In this document: positions 49,207 through 57,507 of the stretch, in pieces
Layout: each line of letters opens with the position of its first letter
Position numbering within the stretch: the stretch's first letter is position 1
DNA from: FEN-1219 sp963713355
Lineage (GTDB): Bacteria; Pseudomonadota; Gammaproteobacteria; Steroidobacterales; Rariloculaceae
Assembly: GCA_963713355.1 (NCBI GenBank)
Contig: CAVQLK010000011.1
Span: 682,001-746,000 of the forward strand
Reading direction: 5' to 3'
Length of the DNA stretch: 64,000 bases
Notes under the pieces: model-generated
What the model was told of the DNA's origin: nothing
Seen by the model: only the letters and a program-made list of their open reading frames with translations
The model's database searches: none
Translations under genes and position numbers: made by a program

Positions 49207-50295
49207 CTAGGCAATCCACCTGCGAGTCAGTGTCCAGTAACCATTCAGTGTCGCAGAGAACCAATGCAGCAATCTGTGTTCCAGTCGCGAGGTCAGAAAT
49301 CCCGGAGCAAGGGGTGGCACACCGCCGCGCAGCAAATCCTTGTCGGAGACGGTACGCCGGCCGTGAATCATGCGGCGGCGTGCGCGAATGGTTCGGAGGT
49401 GCGCAAGCGTCCACCACCACGCCCGCAGCCATTGGCCGGGCCAGCCTTTCCTCGTTACGACCACAAGCGAGGCGGCTTCGTATAAGGCCAATGCCGGCAA
49501 CAGCACGATCAGCGTCCGCCACCGGTAGTGGATGAAGATCGTCAGCAACCTGTTGCGGAGGGTGAAGTAAGCCCGCTGTCCCGGATAGCGTCCCTTGCCG
49601 CGATAGGACAGGCCGGGCGTTCCCGCAGCCGGTTCGTGAAATACCTCGGCCGTTGGTTCGCACCAGAAATGATGGCCCATGCCGCGCAGCCGAAGTGAAA
49701 ACTCCAGGTCCTCGAAATAGAAGAAGAACAATTCGTCGAATCCGCCGGCATCGATCACCAGGCGCCGGTTCACGAGCATGCATCCACCCGTGCAGCCGTC
49801 GACCGCTTCGGCGATCGCGGGCGTATCGGCGACGCGTTGATGGCCGTGGCGCAGAATCAGTGTACCCACGAAATGCGGTGCCGCTCCCTCGACCTGAATT
49901 ATTTGGCGCTCCGGAATCAGCCGGATGCGCGGACAGACGACGGTTGCCTGCGTTGAGAGACAGGTGCGCACCATCCTGCCGACGCAGTGTTTGTCGGCGT
50001 AGATGTCATGATCGACAATGAAGGCGAAAGTCGTTTCGAGACTTCGCAAGCCGACGTTGCGCGCATTTGAAAGCCCCGTATTCGCGCCGAGCTCGATCAT
50101 TTGCACTGCCGGGAAGGCGGCGCGGATGCGGGCGGGACTGCCATCCATCGAATCGTTGTCGACCACGACGATGGCCGTGAGCGCGTAGTCCTGGTCCAGC
50201 AGCGCCGCGACAACGCGTATGATGCGATCGCCGCCATTGTAATTGACGATCACCGCGCCGACGGTGGGCTCGACTCGGCTCTGGACCACAGTCAT
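49207..50295 (-). CDS. Glycosyltransferase family 2 (rhamnosyl-type)
   Basis: A 362-residue transferase: VGAVIVNYNGGDRI, VVVDNDSMDGS, FIVDHDIYADK in place of a usual DxD, and FFYFEDLEFSLRLRGMGH, the pattern of the rhamnosyltransferase-like GT2 group. A membrane helix follows (LIVLLPALALYEAASLVVV). ATG 50295 overlaps the GT4 stop (ATGA). The same frame stays open far upstream inside GT4, but that sequence is antisense-like and not part of this protein. Confidence 0.88.
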   Translation of the reverse strand: MTVVQSRVEPTVGAVIVNYNGGDRIIRVVAALLDQDYALTAIVVVDNDSMDGSPARIRAAFPAVQMIELGANTGLSNARNVGLRSLETTFAFIVDHDIYADKHCVGRMVRTCLSTQATVVCPRIRLIPERQIIQVEGAAPHFVGTLILRHGHQRVADTPAIAEAVDGCTGGCMLVNRRLVIDAGGFDELFFFYFEDLEFSLRLRGMGHHFWCEPTAEVFHEPAAGTPGLSYRGKGRYPGQRAYFTLRNRLLTIFIHYRWRTLIVLLPALALYEAASLVVVTRKGWPGQWLRAWWWTLAHLRTIRARRRMIHGRRTVSDKDLLRGGVPPLAPGFLTSRLEHRLLHWFSATLNGYWTLTRRWIA

Positions 50296-51494
50296 GGCCG
50301 TGAGATGCGAGAGCCGGTAGGATCCACTGCGGTTTGCGTGACCAATGCGTAGACGTTCTCGATTCGTTCCGCGACGCGCGGCCAGCCGAGCTCTTCCCGC
50401 GCGAAAGCTCTCGCTTGCATTCCGAGTTGCCGTGCCATCTGGCGGTCCGCTATGAGACGCAGAATCGCCGCAGCCATCGCATCGACGTCGCCGTCCGCGA
50501 CGATGAGACCGGTGCGTTCGTGGACCACGTGCTTCGCGGACCCGGCGAACGTTACGATCGGGCAGCCTGCCGCCATGTAGTTGCCCAGCTTCTGCGGCAT
50601 TCCCGTGCATTGCGTGCGCGGATTGACGGCGACGTCCGCCGCCCCAAGAAGACTCGGAAGATCCTCCAGCGACGGAGTCGTAACACTGATGCTCTCCGCG
50701 ATGCGCAGTTCCCGTGCCATACCTTCGAATGGTTCGAAATCGCTGTGCGTGTAGATCATGAGGCGCAGTTTGGGCATTCTCGAGTGCGCCTTCGCGAAGG
50801 CGCGCAGCAGCAAGTCTATGCGTTGATAGGCTGCTAAAGTGCCGGCGTAGACCACCGTGGGTCCCCCGTCGAGGCGCTCGGCCGCGGCGTGCTCTTTCCA
50901 GAACTCGGCTTCGACGCCGTTCGGAATCACCGCGATACGGTTCTCGTCGCCGCGACGGCGCGCAATCAGTGCTGCGCGGATTTCTTCCGACACTGCAATG
51001 ACATGGTCGGCTCGGCCAGGCAGCCACACATCCATTGCTGTACCGATTCTTTGCAGCAGCCGTTTCGGCAGGCCCAGACCATAGAAGGGCAGTTCCGATT
51101 CGAGCAACGTGTGCGCGTCGAATACGATAGGAACGCGCATGAACAGGCGCGCAAGCAGCGCCGAGAGCAACCCCTCGGCATGGTGCGCGTGAATGACGTC
51201 GTACCGCTCCCGGCGCAAGCCGCGCAGCAACTTGAAAGCGAGCAGCGAATCGAGCAGCAACAACTTCTGATAGCTTGGACCGGGAGATTCCTTTTTGTAG
51301 GTCCTGACGTCCGGAATACGATGAACCTTGAATGGCGCGCCGTCCGCATTCGACCCGAGGTGGTATGTGAACACATCCACGTGGTGCCCTCGTCTGGCAA
51401 GCTGCTCGGCAATTCGGTGGATGCGGATCGGTGTGCCACGAGACGCGGGGAACGGGCAGGCGGCTACCATGGCAACTCGATAGTGCGCTGTCAT
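50292..51494 (-). CDS. Glycosyltransferase family 4
   Basis: A 400-residue GT-B transferase. The N-terminal acceptor domain has PFPASRGTPIRIHRIAEQL and DVIHAHHAEGLLSALLA. The C-terminal nucleotide-sugar domain has PTVVYAGTLAAYQRIDLLL and CTGMPQKLGNYMAAGCPIV, with the Glu/Lys positions of the family. It is the first gene of the (-) operon 45047-51494 and lies head to head with the flippase gene, 159 bases apart. Confidence 0.92.
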   Translation of the reverse strand: MTAHYRVAMVAACPFPASRGTPIRIHRIAEQLARRGHHVDVFTYHLGSNADGAPFKVHRIPDVRTYKKESPGPSYQKLLLLDSLLAFKLLRGLRRERYDVIHAHHAEGLLSALLARLFMRVPIVFDAHTLLESELPFYGLGLPKRLLQRIGTAMDVWLPGRADHVIAVSEEIRAALIARRRGDENRIAVIPNGVEAEFWKEHAAAERLDGGPTVVYAGTLAAYQRIDLLLRAFAKAHSRMPKLRLMIYTHSDFEPFEGMARELRIAESISVTTPSLEDLPSLLGAADVAVNPRTQCTGMPQKLGNYMAAGCPIVTFAGSAKHVVHERTGLIVADGDVDAMAAAILRLIADRQMARQLGMQARAFAREELGWPRVAERIENVYALVTQTAVDPTGSRISRP

Positions 51495-51653
51495 GGGCGA
51501 TAGGAGGCCCGCCGGCGTATTGCGGCGATCTCGGTTCGTGCTACCAGAATCACTCCGTACCTTGAGCAGGCGTGAACGGCGGATGATGCCGAGAATAGCC
51601 TAGCGCCGCGGCGCGTGCCGTGACCTAGAGCCGCGGCAAAACTCGAACGCAAC

Positions 51654-52979
51654 ATGACATCTCCCGGTCCGATCAAGCGTTGTACGCAGTGGCTTGCCGG
51701 CGAGCGGCTGCATCACCCGTTCCTCAAGGCGGTCGGGGCCGTAGCGGTCGTGCGCTTATCCGGCGGGCTGCTGCTGTTCCTAAGCCAGGTGCTGTTTGCG
51801 GCCTGGATGGGGACGGAGGCATTTGGAGTGTATAGCTACGCCTGGGCATGGGTCGCCGTTCTCAGCACCATTGCCGGCGTCGGCTTTAGCTCGACGAGTG
51901 TGCGGTTTCTGGCGACCTATCGCGCTCAGTCTGCGTACAGCTTCATGCGCGGCCTGCTGCGCTTCGGCCGCGCTCTCACGCTCGCAAGTTCGCTCGCGAT
52001 CATGCTCTGCGGCCTTGTCGCGACCCTGTTCATGGATCCGAATTCTCCCTATTTAGGCGCTCTGCGGGTGTCTTTTCTCGCTATCCCCGCGCTCGCGCTG
52101 CTCTGGCTGGAAGCCGCCTATGCTCGCGGCTGCAACTGGATGACGTTGTCCGTATTAGCGGAGCAGATCGCGCGTCCGATCGTGCTGATTGCCCTGGGAG
52201 GAGCGCTGTTCATCGCGGCTATCGGCAACGCCAATGCTTACGTGATCGCCTGCGTCGCAGCTTACTTTATCGCAGCAGGAGGGCAGCATGTCGCCGTCCG
52301 GGCGCGCCTGCGCACGGAATTGGAAGACGGTCCCGCGCGACGCGATGTCCGGGCATGGCTGGGCGTCGCGGTCGCAATGCTGCTGCTCAACGGAGCGCAG
52401 ATGATCAGGCTCAACACCGACCTGCTGTTCGTGGGGTGGTTTCTCGAACCGCGGGACGTCGGTATTTATACAGCCGCGGTAAGAACCTCCACCCTCGTCG
52501 CATTCGTGATGACCGTGACCAGTATCGTGGCGCAACCCGATCTTGCCGCCATGCACGCCGAGAAGCGTCAGGCTGATCTTGAACGTTTCGTCTCGGCGGC
52601 CTCCCGTTCGATATTCATCGCATCGCTCGCCATCGGCACACTGCTTGGCGTATTCGGCTACTGGGTGCTCGAGCGCTTCGGCGCAGAATTTGTGGCGGCC
52701 TACCCGGCGATGATGATTCTCGTCGTTGCCCATGTGCTCGTGGCGGGCTCGGGTCCGATGACGAGCCTGCTCATCATGACCGGCCACCAGAAGTCCGCGG
52801 CGACGATCGTCGTCGCTTCGGCCCTCTCAGCAGGTATTCTGAACGCGGCGCTCATTCCTCCTCTGGGAATCCTGGGAGCGGCGCTTGCCACCGGAGCGAA
52901 CTTGCTGGCAGCGCAGGTAGCGTTGTGGGTTGCCGTCAAACGCCGCCTGGGGCTGTCAGTTGCTCCATTCGGCAAATAG
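51654..52979 (+). CDS. Polysaccharide flippase (Wzx/MATE-like, oligosaccharide exporter)
   Basis: A 441-residue membrane protein with about 12-14 helices. The N-terminal AVAVVRLSGGLLLFLSQVLF and LLGVFGYWVLERFGAEFVAA are typical of the polysaccharide biosynthesis/flippase family. It would move the lipid-linked product of the cluster across the inner membrane. It is transcribed away from the glycosyltransferase operon, and no polymerase (Wzy) is evident. Confidence 0.88.
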   Translation: MTSPGPIKRCTQWLAGERLHHPFLKAVGAVAVVRLSGGLLLFLSQVLFAAWMGTEAFGVYSYAWAWVAVLSTIAGVGFSSTSVRFLATYRAQSAYSFMRGLLRFGRALTLASSLAIMLCGLVATLFMDPNSPYLGALRVSFLAIPALALLWLEAAYARGCNWMTLSVLAEQIARPIVLIALGGALFIAAIGNANAYVIACVAAYFIAAGGQHVAVRARLRTELEDGPARRDVRAWLGVAVAMLLLNGAQMIRLNTDLLFVGWFLEPRDVGIYTAAVRTSTLVAFVMTVTSIVAQPDLAAMHAEKRQADLERFVSAASRSIFIASLAIGTLLGVFGYWVLERFGAEFVAAYPAMMILVVAHVLVAGSGPMTSLLIMTGHQKSAATIVVASALSAGILNAALIPPLGILGAALATGANLLAAQVALWVAVKRRLGLSVAPFGK

Positions 52980-53039
52980 CCGTCCTCCCAGGGCGCTCGC
53001 AGCAGCGCGACACGGAATCCCGATCACTTGGCGGGGCTG

Positions 53040-53457
53040 CTCGGCGATCCTTCGACCAGCGAGAGGGTTATCTCTACCGTCGGCGCGGTCGCGTAGTCGG
53101 ATTCTCTTTTTTCAGCGTAACCGGTTGCGGGCCAATCGCGGCGCTCGAGCCCGCCGATCAGCGCGCGATACTCCTCACCTCGAACGTCGCGCGCACGAGT
53201 CCGGCGTCGATGAGATTAGTTTTCAGGTGCCGACGGTCAATGCGATCGCGATGAACCATCTCCTCGGCCGCGGCTTCAAGATCGACGCGCCGCTCAATTT
53301 GTTTATGTCGAACCGAGAATTCGGGCGCTTCGACAGGTTCGTCGCGTTCGGGCCGCCGACGCTAGCAGCAGGATGGACCGCTTCAGCATGCCCCGATCTC
53401 CTTGCCAGCACGACCCCCGCGCGCGGCACCGCGGCGCATCAGCGCACGAAGCGGTAG
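53040..53457 (+). pseudogene. GNAT acetyltransferase remnant
   Basis: Between the flippase and HMG-CoA synthase, C-terminal GNAT-like sequence survives in two frames: REGYLYRRRGRVVGFSFFSV and GPIAALEPADQRAILLTSN in one, then ESGVDEISFQVPTVNAIAMN, LLGRGFKID and FGRFDRFVAFGPPTL in the next. The switch is at about 53195. The N-terminal half of the fold is absent. It looks like a 5'-truncated, frameshifted gene at the edge of the glycan cluster; the remaining frame runs over the 3' end of the convergent HMG-CoA synthase. Confidence 0.55.
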
Positions 53458-54902
53458 TACTCGATCCCTTCGTCGCTGAACTTCGGGTTCGCGCTGCTGC
53501 CGATCGACTGGATCACGAAGCCGTGCTCGGGATCGCGGAGGCCCTGCGCGGTGCCGGTGTCATGCAGGCTTTCGTACTGCGCTTGCGTGAGATCTTGGTG
53601 CTGCTCGAGCGCGGCCTCGAAACCGATCTTCGAGGCCGCATCGCGCCACGTCGGTGCAACGGTCATCGGAATGGCCTCGGCGGCATCGCCGCTGCCGTAA
53701 CCGACGGCAAGCAGCTTCTGGCCGGCGAGGTCGTCACCGCGCTGATACGCGTCTTCGAGCCCGGCCGCTATCCACGCGGGCAGCGCCGCGCAGTACACGT
53801 TACCGATGTCCTTCATCGGCTCGGAGCCGAGCGACATCTTGGCGGCGACCAAAGCGCCAAACTCTTCGCTGCCGCGGAAATCTTTCAGCAGCTGGATGCT
53901 GAGCGGATACGCGTCGGCATCGATGTTGCCGTCTTTGACGAGCTGCAGAATGTTCGGCTGCGAGCGCATCTCCTCGAGCACGCTCGCGACAGGCATCTTG
54001 GCACGCTCGCAGTGCTGCGCGAGCTCGGCGCGGCCGCGGCTACCATCCTGCGCGAGGCCGAACAGGTAGCTCATCGCGAACGATTGCTCCGGCATCCGGT
54101 GATACGGGCGGTGCATGAAGATCGCGGCAAGCTCGCGATAGTAAGCCGACGGCTCGCGGCCCATGCGCCGCGCCATGTCGTTCAACGCGTGCAGCGTCTC
54201 GTCGAGGTAGCAGGTCGTCGAGTACTTGCCGTTGAAGACGGGCAAGTCCTGGAAGTGGCAGTTGAGCTTGCCGCGGATGATGTTGCGCAGCACGGGCTTG
54301 CGAAAATCGACGGCGCGATACGACGACGCGCTGCCGATGTGCTCGAGGTGGACCGTTAGCAACTTCGGGTCGCGCTCGACGAGCATCGCGACGGCGCCGG
54401 CGCCTTGGGTAGGCTCGCCCGAGCTGCCGCGCGCGTACTCGGCGATGTCGGCGCTGACGACGATCGCGCAGCGGTCATCGGACTCGAGCGCCAGGTAGCG
54501 CAGCGCATGCTTCAGTGCGTAGATGCCGCCGAGACACGCGTGCTTGATCTCGGGCACCTCGCAGTGGCGGGACAAAGGGGCGCGGCCCTTCGCCTGCAGG
54601 CCCTCGTCGAGCATCCCTTTGACGATGACGGCGCCCGCCGAGTTATCGGTGCTCGATTCGGTGCCCAATCCCAAGAACCCGACGCGTCCGGGATCGATGC
54701 CGTAGCGGTCGATCAGCCGCATGACGGCCGTAGCGGCCATTGTGTACACGCTCTGCGCCGGGCCGCGCATCCTGAAGCTGTGGCCGACGACGGCACGTGT
54801 CTTTTCCCAGACGTTGTTGGTCCAGCGACACCACGACTCGAGGTCTACTCGGTAAGGCGGCACGTAGACGCCAAAGCCGCTGATACCTACTTCGTCGGTC
54901 AT
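53439..54902 (-). CDS. mvaS: Hydroxymethylglutaryl-CoA synthase
   Basis: A 487-residue thiolase-fold enzyme that condenses acetyl-CoA with acetoacetyl-CoA, the entry to the MVA pathway. It has Glu82 in GLGTESSTD, the acyl-thioester Cys123 in IKHACLGG, and His264 in FMHRPYHRMP. Longer than most bacterial HMGS (about 390). ATG 54902 has GGGAG upstream, and the frame's earlier ATG (54950) gives no family-like sequence. It is 43 kb from the other MVA genes and has its own promoter, so its expression may be set separately. Confidence 0.93.
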   Translation of the reverse strand: MTDEVGISGFGVYVPPYRVDLESWCRWTNNVWEKTRAVVGHSFRMRGPAQSVYTMAATAVMRLIDRYGIDPGRVGFLGLGTESSTDNSAGAVIVKGMLDEGLQAKGRAPLSRHCEVPEIKHACLGGIYALKHALRYLALESDDRCAIVVSADIAEYARGSSGEPTQGAGAVAMLVERDPKLLTVHLEHIGSASSYRAVDFRKPVLRNIIRGKLNCHFQDLPVFNGKYSTTCYLDETLHALNDMARRMGREPSAYYRELAAIFMHRPYHRMPEQSFAMSYLFGLAQDGSRGRAELAQHCERAKMPVASVLEEMRSQPNILQLVKDGNIDADAYPLSIQLLKDFRGSEEFGALVAAKMSLGSEPMKDIGNVYCAALPAWIAAGLEDAYQRGDDLAGQKLLAVGYGSGDAAEAIPMTVAPTWRDAASKIGFEAALEQHQDLTQAQYESLHDTGTAQGLRDPEHGFVIQSIGSSANPKFSDEGIEYYRFVR

Positions 54903-54969
54903 AGAACTCCCAGTTCTTTGCTCGGTCGGCTCCCGTTGCTCGGGCGCCACCGGCGCTACTTCCGCGCGG

Positions 54970-54975
54970 ATTATA
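54970..54975 (-). promoter_or_regulatory. -10 element for HMG-CoA synthase
   Basis: A perfect TATAAT on the minus strand, about 70 bases upstream of ATG 54902. No strong -35 sits 16-18 bases further up, so a regulator may assist. The predicted leader is about 60 bases. Confidence 0.45.
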
Positions 54976-55061
54976 TGACAAACGAGTGGCCGTCACGCTG
55001 GCGTAACGTATCTGGGCACCCGGCGCTGCGATTGGCCGCGGGTCCGCCGCGGGATTCGGGC

Positions 55062-55070
55062 TGTTAGAAT
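55062..55070 (+). promoter_or_regulatory. Extended -10 promoter for the gene at 55098
   Basis: TGTTAGAAT carries the TGn of an extended -10 followed by TAGAAT (55065-55070). No good -35 is visible, as is common for this promoter type. The start would be near 55077, about 20 bases from the ATG. Confidence 0.45.
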
Positions 55071-55097
55071 GCGCCCCACTTTGCATGGCCGGCCGCA

Positions 55098-55442
55098 ATG
55101 AAACTGAGAATCCGCGGTAACTCGCTTACTTTGCGAGTCTCGAGGACCGAGCTCGCGACGCTCGCCGAGGCGGGCAAGGTCGAGGAGACCACGCGCTTCT
55201 CGTCGGAGCAGAGCCTGCGCTATGGCATCGAGGTCCGTCCGACGGGTGCCATGACTGCCACGTTCGCCGGGGCCGCGATCCTCGTGGTGTTGCCGAAAGC
55301 GCGGCTCGACCTGTGGTCGCGGCCTGACGAGGTCTCCGGCGAAGGCAGCCAGCCGATCGGCGGCGGCAAGGTGCTGCAGATCGTGCTCGAGAAGGACGGC
55401 GCGCAGAGCCCGCGCGGCGTCGAGGGCGATTCTGTTGCGTAG
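55098..55442 (+). CDS. Small conserved protein of unknown function
   Basis: A 114-residue protein that opens MKLRIRGNSLTLRVSRTEL, the start of a small widespread uncharacterised family. The middle predicts a beta-sheet (RYGIEVRPTGAMTATFAGAA, then ILVVLPKARLDLW), and LQIVLEKDGA near the C-terminus is typical of the family. I cannot name its function. It follows an extended -10 promoter and is separated from the 2-hydroxyacid oxidase by 29 bases. Confidence 0.72.
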   Translation: MKLRIRGNSLTLRVSRTELATLAEAGKVEETTRFSSEQSLRYGIEVRPTGAMTATFAGAAILVVLPKARLDLWSRPDEVSGEGSQPIGGGKVLQIVLEKDGAQSPRGVEGDSVA

Positions 55443-55471
55443 CCACAACGTTCGTCACGATAGGTCCCCGC

Positions 55472-56647
55472 GTGTTCCGTAGCCGGATCGACCGCTGCTA
55501 CAACATCGCAGAGCTTCGCAAGCTCGCGAAGCGGAACATGCCGGCGCCGATGTTCCACTACATCGACGGCGCGGCCGACGACGAATGGACCTTGCGCCGC
55601 AATACCGCTGCGTTCGACCACGTGGAATTCATGCCGCGCGCGCTCGTCGACGTCTCGACGATCGACCTATCGACGACTTTGTTCGGGCAGAGGATCGACT
55701 GGCCTTACTTCTGCGCGCCGACGGCTTTGCAGCGCTTGTTCCATCACGAGGGCGAGGGCGGCACCGCGCGTGCCGCGCATGCGAGCGGCACGATCTTCTC
55801 GTTGTCGAGCGTCTCCTCGACGAGCATCGAAGCTGCCGCGAAGCTGTCTCCGGGGCCCAAGGTCTTTCAGGTCTACATGTTCAGGGACCGCAGCTTGAGC
55901 CGCGAATTCTTGCAGCGCGCGAGAGACTCGGGCTACGTCGCCTTGCAGCTCACCGTCGACGTGACGGTCTCGGGCAATCGCGAGCGCGACATCGTGACGG
56001 GCATGACCGTGCCGCCGAAGCTGGCCTTGATGAGCTTGATCGACATCGCGATGAAGCCGATGTGGGTCTACAAGCACCTCACGACGCCGAAGATCGAGGT
56101 CGCCAACATCGCGCACCGCCCGCCGCCGGGCAGCGAGAAGCTCGGCGGCATCATCCAGTTCTTGAACGCGCAGATCGACCGCAGCGTCACGTGGACGGAC
56201 GCCGAGTGGCTGATCAAGGAATGGGGCGGGCCGCTCGCGATCAAAGGCATCATGACGGGCGAGGACGCGAAGCGGGCGGCGGACATCGGCGCGACGGCCG
56301 TGATGATCAGTAACCACGGCGGCCGGCAGCTCGATTTCTCGCCGGCGCCGTTCGACGTGCTCAAGGAGATCGTCGACGCCGTCGGCGATCGCTTGGAGGT
56401 CATCCTCGACGGCGGCGTGCGGCGCGGCACGCACATTCTGAAAGCGCTCGCGCTCGGCGCACGCGCATGCTCCGCGGGTCGACCACATCTGTACGGCCTC
56501 GGCGCCGGCGGCGAAGCCGGCGTGACGCAGGCACTCAAGATCCTGAAAACCGAGCTCGCGCGCGACATGGCGCTGCTCGGTTGTCCGACGATTCGCGATG
56601 TCGATGCGAGCGTCATTCGCAAGGTGGGCGCCTCGTGGGCGACATAG
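55472..56647 (+). CDS. lldD: FMN-dependent alpha-hydroxy-acid oxidase/dehydrogenase
   Basis: A 391-residue TIM-barrel enzyme of the LldD/glycolate oxidase family. The catalytic His282 and substrate-binding Arg285 are in SNHGGRQLD, and FMN contacts lie in LTVDVTVSGNRERDI and LDGGVRRGTHILKAL. It oxidises L-lactate or a related acid; the exact substrate is unknown. GTG 55472 is chosen because it precedes the normal family N-terminus. Its end overlaps the GTG of fdhD by 13 bases. Confidence 0.88.
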   Translation: MFRSRIDRCYNIAELRKLAKRNMPAPMFHYIDGAADDEWTLRRNTAAFDHVEFMPRALVDVSTIDLSTTLFGQRIDWPYFCAPTALQRLFHHEGEGGTARAAHASGTIFSLSSVSSTSIEAAAKLSPGPKVFQVYMFRDRSLSREFLQRARDSGYVALQLTVDVTVSGNRERDIVTGMTVPPKLALMSLIDIAMKPMWVYKHLTTPKIEVANIAHRPPPGSEKLGGIIQFLNAQIDRSVTWTDAEWLIKEWGGPLAIKGIMTGEDAKRAADIGATAVMISNHGGRQLDFSPAPFDVLKEIVDAVGDRLEVILDGGVRRGTHILKALALGARACSAGRPHLYGLGAGGEAGVTQALKILKTELARDMALLGCPTIRDVDASVIRKVGASWAT

Positions 56648-57507
56648 AAACCGCGGGCGGGCGCCAGTCGACGCGGCAGCTTTCGGTGCGTCGCTTCCGC
56701 GGCGGCGAGCTCGGCGCGGCCGACGATCCCGATCTCGTCGCCACCGAGGAGCCATTCGAGATCCGCTTGGGCTACGCGCGGCGTGACGGCAGCCGCGCCG
56801 AGGAGCCCGTTTCGGTCACGATGCGCACGCCGGGGCACGACGAGGATCTCGCCGTCGGGTTCCTCTTCACGGAAGGCATCATCCGCGGGCGCAGCGACGT
56901 GCAAGCCGTCGTGGCGCGTGGGCAGCGCATGCAGGATGGGCTCGTCAACGTCGTGCGCGTCGATCTCGCGCCCGGCGTCACGGTCGACTTCAAGCGCCTC
57001 GAGCGCAATTTCTACATGACCTCGAGCTGCGGCGTCTGCGGCAAGGCTTCGATCGACGCCGTCGCCGTGCAGGGTCAATACGACGTCGGCGCCGTGGATT
57101 TCCGGATGACCGGCGCGGCGCTCGGTCGCGTGCCGTCGGCGCTCAAAGTCCAGCAGGCCGTGTTCGAGCAGACGGGCGGCTTGCATGCGTCCGGCCTGTT
57201 CGATTCGGCGGGCACGATCCTCGAGCTGCGCGAAGACGTGGGCCGACACAACGCTCTCGACAAGCTCATCGGCAATGCCTTGATGCGTGACGAGCTGCCG
57301 TTGCGCCGCAACGGGGTCATCGTCAGCGGCCGCGCGAGCTTCGAGCTCATGCAAAAGGCCAAGATGGCCGGCGTCCCGCTCGTCGCAGCCGTCGGCGCGC
57401 CGTCGTCGCTGGCGGTCGAGATCGCGCGCGAGTTTGGCATCACGCTGGTCGGCTTTTTGAAGGCCGATCGATTCAACATCTACAGCCGGCCCGATCGCAT
57501 TCTTTAA
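56635..57507 (+). CDS. fdhD: Formate dehydrogenase accessory sulfurtransferase FdhD
   Basis: A 290-residue protein that carries sulfur from IscS to the molybdenum cofactor of formate dehydrogenase. The sulfur-carrying Cys pair is C132-C135 (SCGVCG), and EDLAVGFLFTEGII and LREDVGRHNALDKLIG are family signatures. GTG 56635 has AAGGTGG seven bases upstream. The stop abuts the ATG of moeA, and the formate dehydrogenase genes follow. Confidence 0.93.
   Translation: MGDIETAGGRQSTRQLSVRRFRGGELGAADDPDLVATEEPFEIRLGYARRDGSRAEEPVSVTMRTPGHDEDLAVGFLFTEGIIRGRSDVQAVVARGQRMQDGLVNVVRVDLAPGVTVDFKRLERNFYMTSSCGVCGKASIDAVAVQGQYDVGAVDFRMTGAALGRVPSALKVQQAVFEQTGGLHASGLFDSAGTILELREDVGRHNALDKLIGNALMRDELPLRRNGVIVSGRASFELMQKAKMAGVPLVAAVGAPSSLAVEIAREFGITLVGFLKADRFNIYSRPDRIL

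Noticed and set aside
51603..51614. A 12-base GC palindrome between the GT4 and flippase genes
   Set aside because: Too short and too GC-rich to distinguish from chance in this DNA; no operator or terminator context.
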